A stretch of 64,000 nt of DNA, taken from Halioxenophilus aromaticivorans (GTDB lineage: Bacteria; Pseudomonadota; Gammaproteobacteria; Pseudomonadales; Cellvibrionaceae). The notes under the pieces were generated by a model, which saw only the letters and a list, made by a program, of their open reading frames with translations, did no database searches and had not been told where the DNA came from. Shown in pieces: positions 43,099-53,023 of this stretch. The stretch spans positions 3,782,001 through 3,846,000 of the forward strand of contig NZ_AP031496.1 of assembly GCF_042850945.1 (NCBI RefSeq). The letters run 5' to 3'. The position numbers were made by a program, and so were the translations under genes. The first letter of the stretch is position 1. Every line of letters begins with the position of its first letter.

Positions 43099-46000
43099 TT
43101 AGGAATGCGCGCTACGGGAAGGACTTGCCTGCTTTGTCAGTATTTGTTGTGTTCCGTAACTGGCCAGTATCGGAACCAATACTAGGGTGATCATGGTGGC
43201 GAATACTTCACCAAAGGCAAGCGAAACGGCAGCGGGAATCAGATACTGAGCTTGCTCTGACGATTCTAAAATTATTGGAGCAAGGCCAACAACCGTGGTG
43301 ATCGTGGTTAGAAGGATCGGTCGAAATCGACTACAGGCCGCGGACATTACTGCTGCTTCATTACCAGCTCTTTTTTCAAGGTTAATGCGAGATATTAAAA
43401 CCAAGCTATCGTTTACAACAATACCTGCGAGAGCCAGCATGCCAAAAAACGATAACAAACTCAGCGGAATGCCGATCAGTGCGTGACCAAGGGCCGCCCC
43501 CACAAAACCAAAGGGCACCACACTCATAATAATAAGCGGTTGCCAATACGACTTTAGCGGAATAGCCATTAATATATAAATTAAAAGGCAGGAGATAATC
43601 AGCGCTTTCCACAGAGAATCGCTGATTTCGTCCTCTTGCTGCAACTCACCGGCGGGCTCTAGGACAATATGGGAGTGAGACTTCGACCACTCCTCCAAAT
43701 TACTCATCAGCGCTTGATAGACCTTGGGGGCCGAAGTCACGCTTTTATCAATGGACGCCTGGATGCTGGCACCGGCTTGGAAATCCTTGCGCCAAGACCA
43801 ATGCGGCACATAGTGCGACTCCACCGTGGCTACGGATAGCAGCGGTACCCACGAATCATTGGGAAGAAGTATCTCCAACTCGTACAAATCGTTTAGCGTG
43901 TTGCGATTTTGCTCTGGGAACCGGGCGTAGGTTTTGACTTCGTCTGAGCCCCTTTGAAAGCGCTGAATTTCCACTCCGCCGTAGGCGTTACTTACCTGCC
44001 GGGTCAACATCTGCGTGTCTAACCCCAAAGCGATACCATTTTCATTCAGCGTTAAACGCAGCTCGGGTTTGCCCGACTGGACATTGCTCCAGGCGCTCAC
44101 CACACCGGGAATTGCATTCAATTGATCAATCACAGCGGTGGCCGCAGGCAACAGTTCTTCACCGCCGGGACCGAATAAATCCAATTCGAACCCTCCTACT
44201 GCGTCAATTACACCGGAAAACTCCAGCTTAACCGCGCCTTCCAGCTCACCCGTTGCCTGCCGCCATTGATCGACGATTTCAAGCGTGGCCAAAGGCCTTG
44301 AATTGGGTGGGGTTAATTCCGCGTATATCTCAGTACTCGATGCGCCCACGACAGCAACCATCAGTTTTTCAATGGGCGGCCGATCCAAGGAGAACTCCTC
44401 TCCCCAGCGTTGGTTTAGTTGCTCCGCCGCAGCGACGATAGCGCGGGCGTTGGCCACCGTTTGGTCGTGATGAATGCGGCCGTCGGTCTCCATGGTAACG
44501 GTAATGATATTGCCGGGAATGTCCGGGAAAAACGTGGCTCGTATTAAACCCAGCGATACTAGGCTTGAAACCAAATAGCCGACGATAAAAAACACAGCAA
44601 TGGTCTGCCATCGATGGGCGAGGCAGAACTCCAGCACCGGCCGATAGCACCGACCAATAAAACCTTGCAATCCGTTGTTAAGTGCCCGCTGCAGGGCGGC
44701 AAAGCGCCGCACCAAGCCAAACCGAGATTGGCTGCCATCGCCAATAGACGATTGGGCAAGATGACTGGGCAGAATAAACTTGCTCTCAATTAACGAAAAT
44801 ACCAAAGCGACAATAACCACCACCGCGAAACTGCCAAAGGCCTGGCCTAACGGGTCGGTAAATACCGTCATCGGATAAAACGCGGCTATGGTGGTGAGCA
44901 CACCGAAAAGGGTTGGCATCATCACTTGGTGCACGCCCTGCTCTGTGCCTTTGATAGGATCGGGTAAACGTCCACGAGCGTCAAAAACACTCTCGCCCAC
45001 CACGGCATCGTCGACTAAAATACCGAGCACTAAAATCATGCCAAAGGTGGTGATGTCGTTTAGCGAGTAATTAAAAACGCTGCTGCTCATCACGGCCACG
45101 GTGCCCGCCAAAGCCACAGGAATGCCCAGGGCCACCCAGAAAGCGAGCTTGGCATTTAAGAACAGCGCAAGCACCAGAAACACCAGAATTAGCCCTTGCC
45201 AGGCATTGGTGCTTAACATCGAGATTCGCTCCTGCGCAAATCCGCTTTGGTTTGCCCACACCGTGGCCTGAACGTGGCCGTTGAGGATATCGCTGGATTG
45301 GGCGATAACGTCATCCACGGCTTGGCTAAGGGCCAATAAATTACCATCGCTGCCTATGACAGCCTCAAAGCCGATGGCCTGCTGGCCTTGGAACTCAACC
45401 AAAACTTCTTGATCCTCAAAGCCGTCTCGTATGGTTGCGATATCGGCCAAGGTAACGACGCCGACTTGGGCGCCCCGGAATACGGGAATGGCCTCCAGTT
45501 GCCGCACATCTCGGGCGAGGTTGTCGGAGCGAACCTGTACCCTACCCGCCTGCCCTTTGAGTTCTCCAGTACGGTATTCCAACGAGCTCTGCTGTACCAG
45601 CTGAGCGATGTCATCCAGGGTCAGTTGGTAGGATTTAAGTGTCTCTGGCGGTATTTCAATGATGATTTCGCGCTGCTTTAACCCCCATTGGTTAAGCTGG
45701 GCAATTTCTGGTCGCGCTAACAGGCGTTGTTTTAACATCGTCGCAGATTTTTGCAGCTCATGGGGGCCAACGTTGCCGTACACCTGTACGATCAAGGCTG
45801 GGTAGTTGAACTCCGCCCGCCGCACCTGCGGCCGCTCGGCCAAACTTGGCAAGGTGGTGATGTTGTCGATACGCAGCTTTACGTCTTCGATCAGCCGCTC
45901 TAGCTCATAGTGATCCTGGCGCTGAACGTAAACCGTGGCATAGCCCTGGGCAGAAATACTGGACACCGTTTTAGCGCCGGGTAGCCCTTCCAGGGCTTCT

Positions 46001-46206
46001 TCCAAACTGCGTGTGACGGACTCTTCTATCTGCTGGGCGCTGGCGCCAACTTGCACAACGGTGATTTCCACGGTATCCGGCGGCAACCTTGGAAAGCCCT
46101 CAATCCGAACATCCATCAACGCCACCGCACCAGCCGCGAGAATAAGCAGCATCAGCATGTTGGCGGCAACGGAGTTGCGAATAAATAAGCCGACCAGTGC
46201 ATTCAT
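43099..46206 (-). CDS. RND-family efflux permease
   Basis: This is a 1035-residue inner-membrane proton-driven pump of the AcrB/HAE superfamily. The first membrane helix (NMLMLLILAAGAVALMDV) is followed by a porter domain, then the TM4 motif GMILVLGILVDDAVVGE with the paired Asp that relays protons. The duplicated second half has LLSFFGMLALAGIVVNDSLVLI. The sequence is closer to generic hydrophobe/amphiphile pumps than to metal pumps. It overlaps the adaptor gene by four bases (ATGA). No outer-membrane factor gene follows; TolC elsewhere is assumed. Its place in the same-strand array after the ABC exporter suggests product export or self-resistance. Confidence 0.95.
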   Translation of the reverse strand: MNALVGLFIRNSVAANMLMLLILAAGAVALMDVRIEGFPRLPPDTVEITVVQVGASAQQIEESVTRSLEEALEGLPGAKTVSSISAQGYATVYVQRQDHYELERLIEDVKLRIDNITTLPSLAERPQVRRAEFNYPALIVQVYGNVGPHELQKSATMLKQRLLARPEIAQLNQWGLKQREIIIEIPPETLKSYQLTLDDIAQLVQQSSLEYRTGELKGQAGRVQVRSDNLARDVRQLEAIPVFRGAQVGVVTLADIATIRDGFEDQEVLVEFQGQQAIGFEAVIGSDGNLLALSQAVDDVIAQSSDILNGHVQATVWANQSGFAQERISMLSTNAWQGLILVFLVLALFLNAKLAFWVALGIPVALAGTVAVMSSSVFNYSLNDITTFGMILVLGILVDDAVVGESVFDARGRLPDPIKGTEQGVHQVMMPTLFGVLTTIAAFYPMTVFTDPLGQAFGSFAVVVIVALVFSLIESKFILPSHLAQSSIGDGSQSRFGLVRRFAALQRALNNGLQGFIGRCYRPVLEFCLAHRWQTIAVFFIVGYLVSSLVSLGLIRATFFPDIPGNIITVTMETDGRIHHDQTVANARAIVAAAEQLNQRWGEEFSLDRPPIEKLMVAVVGASSTEIYAELTPPNSRPLATLEIVDQWRQATGELEGAVKLEFSGVIDAVGGFELDLFGPGGEELLPAATAVIDQLNAIPGVVSAWSNVQSGKPELRLTLNENGIALGLDTQMLTRQVSNAYGGVEIQRFQRGSDEVKTYARFPEQNRNTLNDLYELEILLPNDSWVPLLSVATVESHYVPHWSWRKDFQAGASIQASIDKSVTSAPKVYQALMSNLEEWSKSHSHIVLEPAGELQQEDEISDSLWKALIISCLLIYILMAIPLKSYWQPLIIMSVVPFGFVGAALGHALIGIPLSLLSFFGMLALAGIVVNDSLVLISRINLEKRAGNEAAVMSAACSRFRPILLTTITTVVGLAPIILESSEQAQYLIPAAVSLAFGEVFATMITLVLVPILASYGTQQILTKQASPSRSAHS

Positions 46207-47477
46207 GGCGTGGTAGAGCCCTGTACGGCCAAGGTTTCTTCAGCGGTATTCGGCATCAGCTCTTCCACCGGCTGGCCCACGGTGAATCTCGCTTGAGGAA
46301 AGCGAACCACCCGAATGGGCTCTTGCTGATCGAATGGCGAGTGACGATCGATCACCAACACATTGTGGTCCGCAGTGAGGAGCTCTACCGGCTCCTTGGC
46401 CAAGCGGCCCTGGTCATCAATTAGCCAGATATGAGAGTCTCTGGTAAAAGCGGATTCCGGCAGGCGCCAAACTTTGTGCAACGTTCGGCCGGGTAACGTC
46501 ACCTTAACCAAACGGCCGGGCAGCATGACGGCATACTGATTGGTTGTTAGGGTGTTGGGTAACAGGCGGCTGGCGTCACTGTCGGCTTGCGCAACCACGG
46601 AGTCGCCGGCCAGTGATTGCTCTACATCCACATCGATGTAGACATTGCGTAGTTGCGTGTCGGATTCCACAAACAGCCCGGTAGAGCGGATTTTTGCCGG
46701 CAGCTTTTGCTCCGCGCCGGGCAGTTCAACGTAGGCTAAACTCTGCTCGGGCTCAGCTTCCAGCAATGCCCACTGACGCTCGGTTAACTGGGCCGTAATC
46801 TGGTACTGCCCCACGGACATAACGCGGCCCAATAATTGGCCCACACTGACCGTTTCGCCGGGGTCGATATCCCGCGTTACCACGGTGCCTTTGTAGGGGG
46901 CTCTGACGGTGGCGTAGGACAGTAATCGCTGAGCCCGCTTTAGGTTTTGCTGCGCCGCAGTGACGTTTAACTTGGCGGCGTTGAGTTGCGGTTCTCGAAA
47001 CACCAACGGTGAGTAAGGTTTTTTATTTTTGCTGGTCTTAGCCCACTCACGCCGCGCTTGCTGAACCTCTCGCTCCTCTTTTAATAAGTCTATCTTTGCT
47101 TGCGAAAGCGTATACTTGGCGTTGGCCACCTCAGCCCGCAATTCGCTGTCTTCTATGCGGATCAATACGGTGCCGGCATCAACTAAGTTGCCTTCGGTAA
47201 ATGCGGGCTCCACCGAGGCCACACGGCCATCGACCAAACTACTGAGCTCGCTGTCGTACAGCGGTTCTATACGCGCCAGGGTTTCTATTTCTACGTTGTG
47301 TTCAACCGGATTGAGCTCAACCACGGAAACTTTGAGCGGGCCCTTTTTAAGCACGTTTGTAGTACTGGCCTGTTGTTGTTTTTCCAGCTCGTCGACCACC
47401 ACCAATACGGTAAAGCCAAGCAACACCACGCCAATGGTGACAGCAAACCTTTTGATGTAGCGCGTCCATCGCTTCAT
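46203..47477 (-). CDS. RND periplasmic adaptor (membrane fusion protein)
   Basis: This is a 424-residue HlyD/AcrA-type adaptor. An N-terminal membrane anchor (about 10-28) precedes the lipoyl half-motif ALARIEPLYDSELSSLVDG-like stretch, a helical hairpin (SQAKIDLLKEEREVQQARRE, then AAQQNLKRAQRLL) and the second lipoyl half VRAPYKGTVVTRDIDPGE. Beta-barrel and membrane-proximal parts follow. It starts 79 bases after the ABC exporter stop codon and is coupled to the RND pump. Confidence 0.93.
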   Translation of the reverse strand: MKRWTRYIKRFAVTIGVVLLGFTVLVVVDELEKQQQASTTNVLKKGPLKVSVVELNPVEHNVEIETLARIEPLYDSELSSLVDGRVASVEPAFTEGNLVDAGTVLIRIEDSELRAEVANAKYTLSQAKIDLLKEEREVQQARREWAKTSKNKKPYSPLVFREPQLNAAKLNVTAAQQNLKRAQRLLSYATVRAPYKGTVVTRDIDPGETVSVGQLLGRVMSVGQYQITAQLTERQWALLEAEPEQSLAYVELPGAEQKLPAKIRSTGLFVESDTQLRNVYIDVDVEQSLAGDSVVAQADSDASRLLPNTLTTNQYAVMLPGRLVKVTLPGRTLHKVWRLPESAFTRDSHIWLIDDQGRLAKEPVELLTADHNVLVIDRHSPFDQQEPIRVVRFPQARFTVGQPVEELMPNTAEETLAVQGSTTP

Positions 47478-47556
47478 AACAAAACAACCCTAAAACTTTA
47501 CTTTTCAGCCACATCCAAACCGTGGTCAAAGGCTAGCCGGCTTGGCAGCAGCGACA

Positions 47557-49305
47557 TCAAATAACAGTAGCAGCCTGCCCAGCTTCTGAAGAGGCAGGCG
47601 ATAAGTTTTTGGCTATCCCGTTGCTGCCATGGTGGCTGTCTGCTTGATCGTTTTCCCACGATACTATTTTTCCCTCTTCGCACTTAAGAATGCGATCGGC
47701 GTGGTGAAAGTAATTGTCATCGTGGGTAATGACGATAAGCACTTTACCCTTTGCTTTTAGTTCTGGCAGAATTTGCTCGTAAAACACGCGTTTAAACACC
47801 GGGTCTTGGTCAGCCGCCCATTCGTCCAACACTATAATGGGTTTGTCTTCACACAACACATGCAACAACGCCAAACGCTTACGCTGCCCCTGGCTTAAAT
47901 CCAATTGACTGAGGCGAGATTCGCTGTCGACTTTAATTTTTGGCGCAAGGCCAAAGCGTTGCAGCCAACGTTGAACAAACGCAATATCCCCAGGATCACC
48001 CTTAGCATCCACCACCTGTTCATAGAGGTAAAAATCCGCGCTTATAAGCGCAAAGTGTTCTCTGAAGGCGACAATATTGTCGCGGGTTACCGACACGCCT
48101 CCGAGAGCAATATTACCACTGCTGGCCGGATACAACCCGGAAAGCACCTTAATAAGCGTGGATTTACCACTGCCGTTACCACCGATGATATAAGTTAATT
48201 GGCCTGGGCAGAATTCCACATCAATGGGACCCAAGCTAAAAGTCTGCTCTCCACTGTCATTTTTTTTACTGTAGGTATAGCCTACATTGTTTAACACCAA
48301 ACCTTGCTCGCCACGCAGATTATTGCTTATGCCGTCAACCGCAAATTTATTACCGATGTTTGCGTCTGCTAAATCATCAAAAGGATTATTTAAAGCCGGC
48401 TTTAAATTAAGCTTGTCGATTTTTTCAAAGGCCACCTGAGCCTCGACAATCTCGTCTGCACTTTTGATAATAATTTCTATGGGCTCCAGCATAAATAACA
48501 TAGTCATCACAAAGGCCACGACCACTTCAGTGGTGAGATCAAAATACGCAGCGGAGAAAAACACAATGCCACCCAAAATGACGAAGAGCGCCACCTGCGC
48601 CCACTGCTCCATTAGAGCAAGCACGCTTAACACGTTGCGCGTTCTAGCTCGCATACCAGCCAATGTCTGTAACACACTTTGGCCGTAGGCCCGTCGGCGG
48701 TTCTGACTAAGGGCCATTTCTTTAGCACCCAACACCAAGCACTGATAGTTGCCCATCATGGTATCGATTAGCTCACGCAGTTCGACCCGCTGTTGCTTTG
48801 TACTTAACACCAGTAAGGTGATACCCACGCCTATGACGACTATGCCAACACACACTATTGCGAACAAACCGGGCGATAAATAGGCCATAAAGGCCAATCC
48901 ACAAAGCACGATTGCTATATTGATAAATAGCACCGGTAACACATGGAAGAACTTAACCGCTTTTTCGATATCCTCCGATAGTGTGGCAACCACCTTAGAT
49001 AACCCTAGGGACTCCAATTGCGCTAGGGGAGTGGCCGCCACTCGGCCCACCATCACTTCCTGGATATCGAAAATGACTTTAGCGTAGAGCGAGGAGCGAA
49101 TTAATTCTGTAATCAAACCTAGTACAAACAACACGCTGATGACACTAAAGAACCAGCCGGCTCCGAAGCTCATATCATCCAAACCATTACCGATGGCATC
49201 ACTGATGATGGCCACAACCATCATGCTGGTCATTCCCAACAATACGCTCATCGGTACAGTGATTAACAGGTACCATTTATACTTTAAATACAATTGCTTT
49301 AGCAT
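47557..49305 (-). CDS. SyrD/PvdE-type ABC exporter (cyclic-peptide export family)
   Basis: This is a 582-residue half-transporter with fused domains. Six membrane segments occupy about residues 12-285. The ATPase has Walker A GGNGSGKS (375-382), signature LDLSQGQRKRLALL, Walker B PIIVLDEWAADQDP and switch His in VITHDDNYFHH. The WAADQDP form after Walker B and the short, divergent membrane part are typical of exporters near NRPS/PKS products (PvdE, SyrD). The start has a strong GAGGCG. Its position between the biosynthetic genes and the RND system points to export of the metabolite across the inner membrane. Confidence 0.92.
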   Translation of the reverse strand: MLKQLYLKYKWYLLITVPMSVLLGMTSMMVVAIISDAIGNGLDDMSFGAGWFFSVISVLFVLGLITELIRSSLYAKVIFDIQEVMVGRVAATPLAQLESLGLSKVVATLSEDIEKAVKFFHVLPVLFINIAIVLCGLAFMAYLSPGLFAIVCVGIVVIGVGITLLVLSTKQQRVELRELIDTMMGNYQCLVLGAKEMALSQNRRRAYGQSVLQTLAGMRARTRNVLSVLALMEQWAQVALFVILGGIVFFSAAYFDLTTEVVVAFVMTMLFMLEPIEIIIKSADEIVEAQVAFEKIDKLNLKPALNNPFDDLADANIGNKFAVDGISNNLRGEQGLVLNNVGYTYSKKNDSGEQTFSLGPIDVEFCPGQLTYIIGGNGSGKSTLIKVLSGLYPASSGNIALGGVSVTRDNIVAFREHFALISADFYLYEQVVDAKGDPGDIAFVQRWLQRFGLAPKIKVDSESRLSQLDLSQGQRKRLALLHVLCEDKPIIVLDEWAADQDPVFKRVFYEQILPELKAKGKVLIVITHDDNYFHHADRILKCEEGKIVSWENDQADSHHGSNGIAKNLSPASSEAGQAATVI

Positions 49306-49415
49306 AAGATCGCCTCAACAGGGCAGACAGGCTTAGTAATACCCATTCACAACCTACAGCCGACTTGCTCAGCGCGATGGCCAAGATAAGGGCAAAGAGA
49401 ATGAGTATTAATTCG

Positions 49416-50216
49416 TTATAACGTAAAAGGATCTGACTCGGGTAAAAACGGAAACTGGCTCCGAATCCCGGTCAATGCGGTTTTATCTAACTGAGTAAAA
49501 TGCACCGACTCTTGGTGGCTCAGGTGAACCTGGCATCGGCCCATGGCGTCAACCACCTGGCTGTCACCACTGTAAGAAAAATCATTGCCATCAATACCCA
49601 CTCGGTTCACCGCCACCACATAGGCCTGATTTTCGATGGCTCTAGCACGCAGTAACGCCATCCAGTGTTCACGCCTAGACTCTGGCCAACTGGCCACAAA
49701 CAAAGCGGCATCGTAGAATTGCTGTTCAGTATTTCTACACCAGGCGGGGAACCGCAGGTCGAAGCAAATAAAACTGGCGAACTTCCATCCATAGACATCC
49801 ACCACACACTGACGATCGCCAGCAGAGTAATTGTGGTGCTCCCCGGCAAAGGTAAACAGGTGCTTTTTGTCATAGGTGACGGTGCTGCCGTCGGGAAAAA
49901 CCCAAAATAGACGATTGTAATATTTATCCTCATCCTGGGTGACCACACTACCCACCAACACACAGTCCAACCTGGCAGATTGTTGCTGCATCCAGGTTAC
50001 GGTTGCACCGTCGCTGCTCTGGGCTACCTTACCCGGCGATTGAGTAAAACCGCTGCTGAACATTTCTGGTAACACCACCAAGTCAACATCCGTGGTCAAC
50101 GAGGACAATAAACCATCGTAATAACGCTGGTTAGCCGGCCAATCTTCCCAGACTGGGTCGGCCTGAACCAACGCTACATTTAAGCGTTCTTTAATGGGTA
50201 GCGACTGGCCAATCAT
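49416..50216 (-). CDS. Omega-amidase-like carbon-nitrogen hydrolase
   Basis: This is a 266-residue nitrilase-superfamily enzyme from the ATG at 50216 (AGGAG upstream). The catalytic triad is visible: Glu51 (VVLPEMF), Lys117 (YDKKHLF) and Cys151 (FICFDLRFP). It is closest to YafV/Nit2 omega-amidases, which hydrolyse 2-oxoglutaramate or 2-oxosuccinamate. That fits a cluster with an aminotransferase that uses glutamine or asparagine as amino donor, because removing the keto-amide pulls transamination forward (inference). It could alternatively trim an amide on the product. It starts 18 bases after the unknown protein gene. Confidence 0.88.
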   Translation of the reverse strand: MIGQSLPIKERLNVALVQADPVWEDWPANQRYYDGLLSSLTTDVDLVVLPEMFSSGFTQSPGKVAQSSDGATVTWMQQQSARLDCVLVGSVVTQDEDKYYNRLFWVFPDGSTVTYDKKHLFTFAGEHHNYSAGDRQCVVDVYGWKFASFICFDLRFPAWCRNTEQQFYDAALFVASWPESRREHWMALLRARAIENQAYVVAVNRVGIDGNDFSYSGDSQVVDAMGRCQVHLSHQESVHFTQLDKTALTGIRSQFPFLPESDPFTL

Positions 50217-50233
50217 AACCACTCCTGTAATGA

Positions 50234-51034
50234 TTAGTTTTCGGTATTAACGGTGGATGTTGGACGCAAGGCGTATTTACCGTCGGAGTCCTCGCCCTGC
50301 TCTTTAATTAACCAAATACCGCTGTCATCTTGTGCAAACCATTGCTCCGTGCGTTTGCGCTTTGATTTCATCGCTAATCTAAGGCAGTCCAGTCGCTGGC
50401 CCTGCACCTCAAGCTCGGCACTATCGAGCTGCGTTACGGCGGTTTTTTTAATTTTAAAATCGTTCAAGTCCAATATTTTTAAAGTCGCCTCGGTAACGCC
50501 TCGGCTTAGGTAACGATTAGCAAACACCCAACCAATACTCAATGACGTCGCATCGTACTCCCCGGGCGGCAATAAAGCCGTGAAATTATCACTTTTTTTA
50601 TCACCGGTAGCGTTAATATCCAACCCTTCAGCCGTCGCCTGAGCAACAATGGTTGACTCACGGTCGTTCTCGTTGGATTGCCCCTGATAATAAATCACCG
50701 CGGAGTCTTCAATAATCAGTTCTTCGTGTGCCTCCAGGGCATAATCGCCCCAGAAACTCTCTACCTCGATATTGATATCAGTGACTATGGCCACTCTTGC
50801 CAAGCCGGCTTTTGTAGTGGAGCGTCGACGAATGCTATGCACCTTGCCAACCACCTTTTCCTTGTCGCCACTGAGAATTTCCAGCCGGTGCTCATTGGTA
50901 AAGTGAATCTGAGCCTCTTGTGGCATTTGCTGTAATGTTTCTGATTCCATGTTTTGACCGTAAATAGTGGTTGCAAACTGAATGGCTGCGCAAGCGCTAA
51001 CGCTGGCCGATGAAGTAATCCTCATCGTCGTCAT
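50234..51034 (-). CDS. Unknown protein, possibly exported
   Basis: This 266-residue protein is not recognised with confidence. The N-terminus (MRITSSASVSACAAIQFATTIYG) could be a weak signal peptide, but the start is uncertain: the ATG at 51034 overlaps the thioester reductase gene by 38 bases, and an ATG at 50950 is the alternative. The body is beta-rich, with IHFTNEHRLEILSGDKEKVVGKVHSI, ALLPPGEYDATSLSIGWVFAN and QRLDCLRLAMKSKRKRTEQWF. It ends with WFAQDDSGIWLIKEQ, giving the feel of DUF6134/DUF3108-type lipocalin-like proteins that bind hydrophobic chains. Its tight position in the cluster suggests a role in handling the long-chain product. Confidence 0.6.
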   Translation of the reverse strand: MTTMRITSSASVSACAAIQFATTIYGQNMESETLQQMPQEAQIHFTNEHRLEILSGDKEKVVGKVHSIRRRSTTKAGLARVAIVTDINIEVESFWGDYALEAHEELIIEDSAVIYYQGQSNENDRESTIVAQATAEGLDINATGDKKSDNFTALLPPGEYDATSLSIGWVFANRYLSRGVTEATLKILDLNDFKIKKTAVTQLDSAELEVQGQRLDCLRLAMKSKRKRTEQWFAQDDSGIWLIKEQGEDSDGKYALRPTSTVNTEN

Positions 51035-52229
51035 CGTCTTGGGAAAGGATTTCTGCCTGCGGGCCTTGGCTGGCCACGCTATTGATCCACCCTCTTTGCT
51101 CGCAGTAATCCAAATACCGATTCATAATCGTTTGATCGAAATCTGGGTACTGGACAAAGGTTCCTGCCAATAACCCAGTAATGGCACTGGTGTCCCAGCG
51201 ACCTTTCTCGGTAAGGTCTAAATCTTCAAATTCATTCATCAGCATGCCAGCAAAATCGGTGAACATAGATCGATAGACCTTGCCATCACGCATAATTCGA
51301 GTGTCTTTGATGGCCGAAAAGTAGTCTTCACTGGGGACTTCATCAATCCGGTAGCCTTTATTCCGAACCCCTTGAACCAACTGGTTGTAAGTGATCGGTG
51401 CGCGGCTGGTGAGGTGGTAGGTTTGGTGATTGGTTTGGTGAATATTCAAACCGACAAACAGAGTGGCCTGAGAGACATAGTCCACCGGTGAAATATCGAA
51501 ATTCTCTTCTGACGTGTAGGTAAGGCCAGTTTCTACTAAGGTTTTGATAATTTCGTAATAGATGCCTTTAACCTTGGTTTCAAACAGGGGGTAGGCCCCG
51601 GTTTGACTGTCGCCCCAAATATTACCCGGCCGCACAATGGCCCAATTAAGGCCTCTCTCGGAAGCATTATGAATCAGCGTTTCCGCCTCAAATTTAGAAC
51701 GTTCGTAGTTTAAATCGGGGAAGTTTTGGCCGCGATCTAGCTCCGTTTCCAACATGGTTACGTCGTGATACAGATCATCGCCAATGACGCTAAAACTAGA
51801 CACAAATATCAGCGGAATCTGTCCACAGAGGCAAAACTCAACCATGGTTGCCACGGCATCGACGTTGGTTGGTTTTAACTTTTTAAACGACGCAATTAAA
51901 CTCACATTGGCGGCGCAGTGATAGACGATATCTGTAGATTCCGTAAGCTCCTGGTAAACGTCCTCCGCTAGACCAAATTGAGGCTCTATCAAATTACCGA
52001 GTACCGGCACAATTCGCCAGCGCTGATCTTTGCTGTCCTGGACCGTATCGTATACATCCACCAAAGCATTGATTCTTTCGGCGGCGTCAGCGGCTGACTT
52101 AGCTCGACTTAAACAGTACACCATGGCATCCGTGGTGCGTAACATTTCTAACAGCAGGCGTGCGCCCATTACACCTGTGGCACCGGTCATAAAGATATTG
52201 TTAACCGAAGTTTTGCCTTGATAACTCAT
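50997..52229 (-). CDS. Stand-alone thioester reductase (SDR-e type)
   Basis: This 410-residue enzyme resembles the terminal reductase domains of NRPS and PKS lines. The NAD(P) loop is FMTGATGVMGARLLLEML (about 13-30). The catalytic Ser region is LIFVSSFSVIGDD (about 140-152) and Tyr175-x3-Lys179 lies in LNYERSKFEAETLI. RPGNIWGDS and a substrate-binding C-terminal half follow. The Asp-rich tail (DDDDDEDYFIGQR) is unusual. Such enzymes release a carrier-bound acyl chain as an aldehyde, which an aminotransferase can convert to a terminal amine. It starts 23 bases after the ketoreductase gene. Confidence 0.88.
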   Translation of the reverse strand: MSYQGKTSVNNIFMTGATGVMGARLLLEMLRTTDAMVYCLSRAKSAADAAERINALVDVYDTVQDSKDQRWRIVPVLGNLIEPQFGLAEDVYQELTESTDIVYHCAANVSLIASFKKLKPTNVDAVATMVEFCLCGQIPLIFVSSFSVIGDDLYHDVTMLETELDRGQNFPDLNYERSKFEAETLIHNASERGLNWAIVRPGNIWGDSQTGAYPLFETKVKGIYYEIIKTLVETGLTYTSEENFDISPVDYVSQATLFVGLNIHQTNHQTYHLTSRAPITYNQLVQGVRNKGYRIDEVPSEDYFSAIKDTRIMRDGKVYRSMFTDFAGMLMNEFEDLDLTEKGRWDTSAITGLLAGTFVQYPDFDQTIMNRYLDYCEQRGWINSVASQGPQAEILSQDDDDDEDYFIGQR

Positions 52230-52252
52230 TCCAGCAATACACCTATGTTTTA

Positions 52253-53023
52253 TTAAATTTGGCCCACTCGCATACCACCGTCCATTTCAATGACCGTGCC
52301 ATTGATAAATGTGGTTTTACAGGTAGCGAGAAAGGTAACAACCTCAGCGATATCCTCCGGCGTGCCAAAACGGCCACTGGGTACCATCGACTTTTCCAAT
52401 TTGCTGGCGTTTTCGGAAGCCGAAGCCTTCTCGACATTAATAAACTGGCCAAACATATTGGTTTTACAGATTCCCGGTGCAACCGCGGTGACCACGATAT
52501 TCAGCGGCCCAAGCTCACGCGCCCAGGATTCGGAGGCCTTGATAAGACCGGCTTTGGAGGCGGCGTAGGCAGAGCCACCCGAGGCTCCCCAAACACCGGC
52601 GATAGAGGCGATGTTTATAATGCGGCCGTAGCGCTGCTTGGCCATTTTACGAGACAGCACCGAAGTACAGTTAAAACAGCCCTTGAGGTTAACATCAAAA
52701 ATTTTATCCGCCGCCGGAGGCCCGGTGTCTTGTAAGCAGTAGTTTTTTTCTAAAATCCCGGCGTTGTTCACCAAAACATTGATGTTTTCGCCCACATTGG
52801 CCTGGATGGTATCGGCCACCGCTTGCACTTGGGTGATGTCGCATACATCCATCACCATGTACGTGTAGCGTGATGACGCACCAAGGTGTTCTGACAGTGC
52901 CTCTAAACGCTGCTGGCTGATATCAGCCAGCACCACGTGATAACCGACATCGTGCAGTGATCTGCCAATGGCGCTACCAAAACCACCGGCGGCACCCGTT
53001 ACCAACGCTACCTGCTTGCTCAC
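52253..53023 (-). CDS. FabG-like short-chain dehydrogenase/reductase
   Basis: This 256-residue classic SDR has NAD(P) motif TGAAGGFG (9-16), structural NNAG (86-89) and catalytic Ser140, Tyr153 and Lys157 in the SAYAASKAG region. The sequence ends INGTVIEMDGGMRVG, typical of 3-oxoacyl-ACP reductases. The start is GTG and overlaps the preceding stop (GTGA). In a cluster whose PfaA-like protein already has a KR domain, an extra free-standing reductase could act on selected keto groups or after release. Confidence 0.92.
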   Translation of the reverse strand: MSKQVALVTGAAGGFGSAIGRSLHDVGYHVVLADISQQRLEALSEHLGASSRYTYMVMDVCDITQVQAVADTIQANVGENINVLVNNAGILEKNYCLQDTGPPAADKIFDVNLKGCFNCTSVLSRKMAKQRYGRIINIASIAGVWGASGGSAYAASKAGLIKASESWARELGPLNIVVTAVAPGICKTNMFGQFINVEKASASENASKLEKSMVPSGRFGTPEDIAEVVTFLATCKTTFINGTVIEMDGGMRVGQI

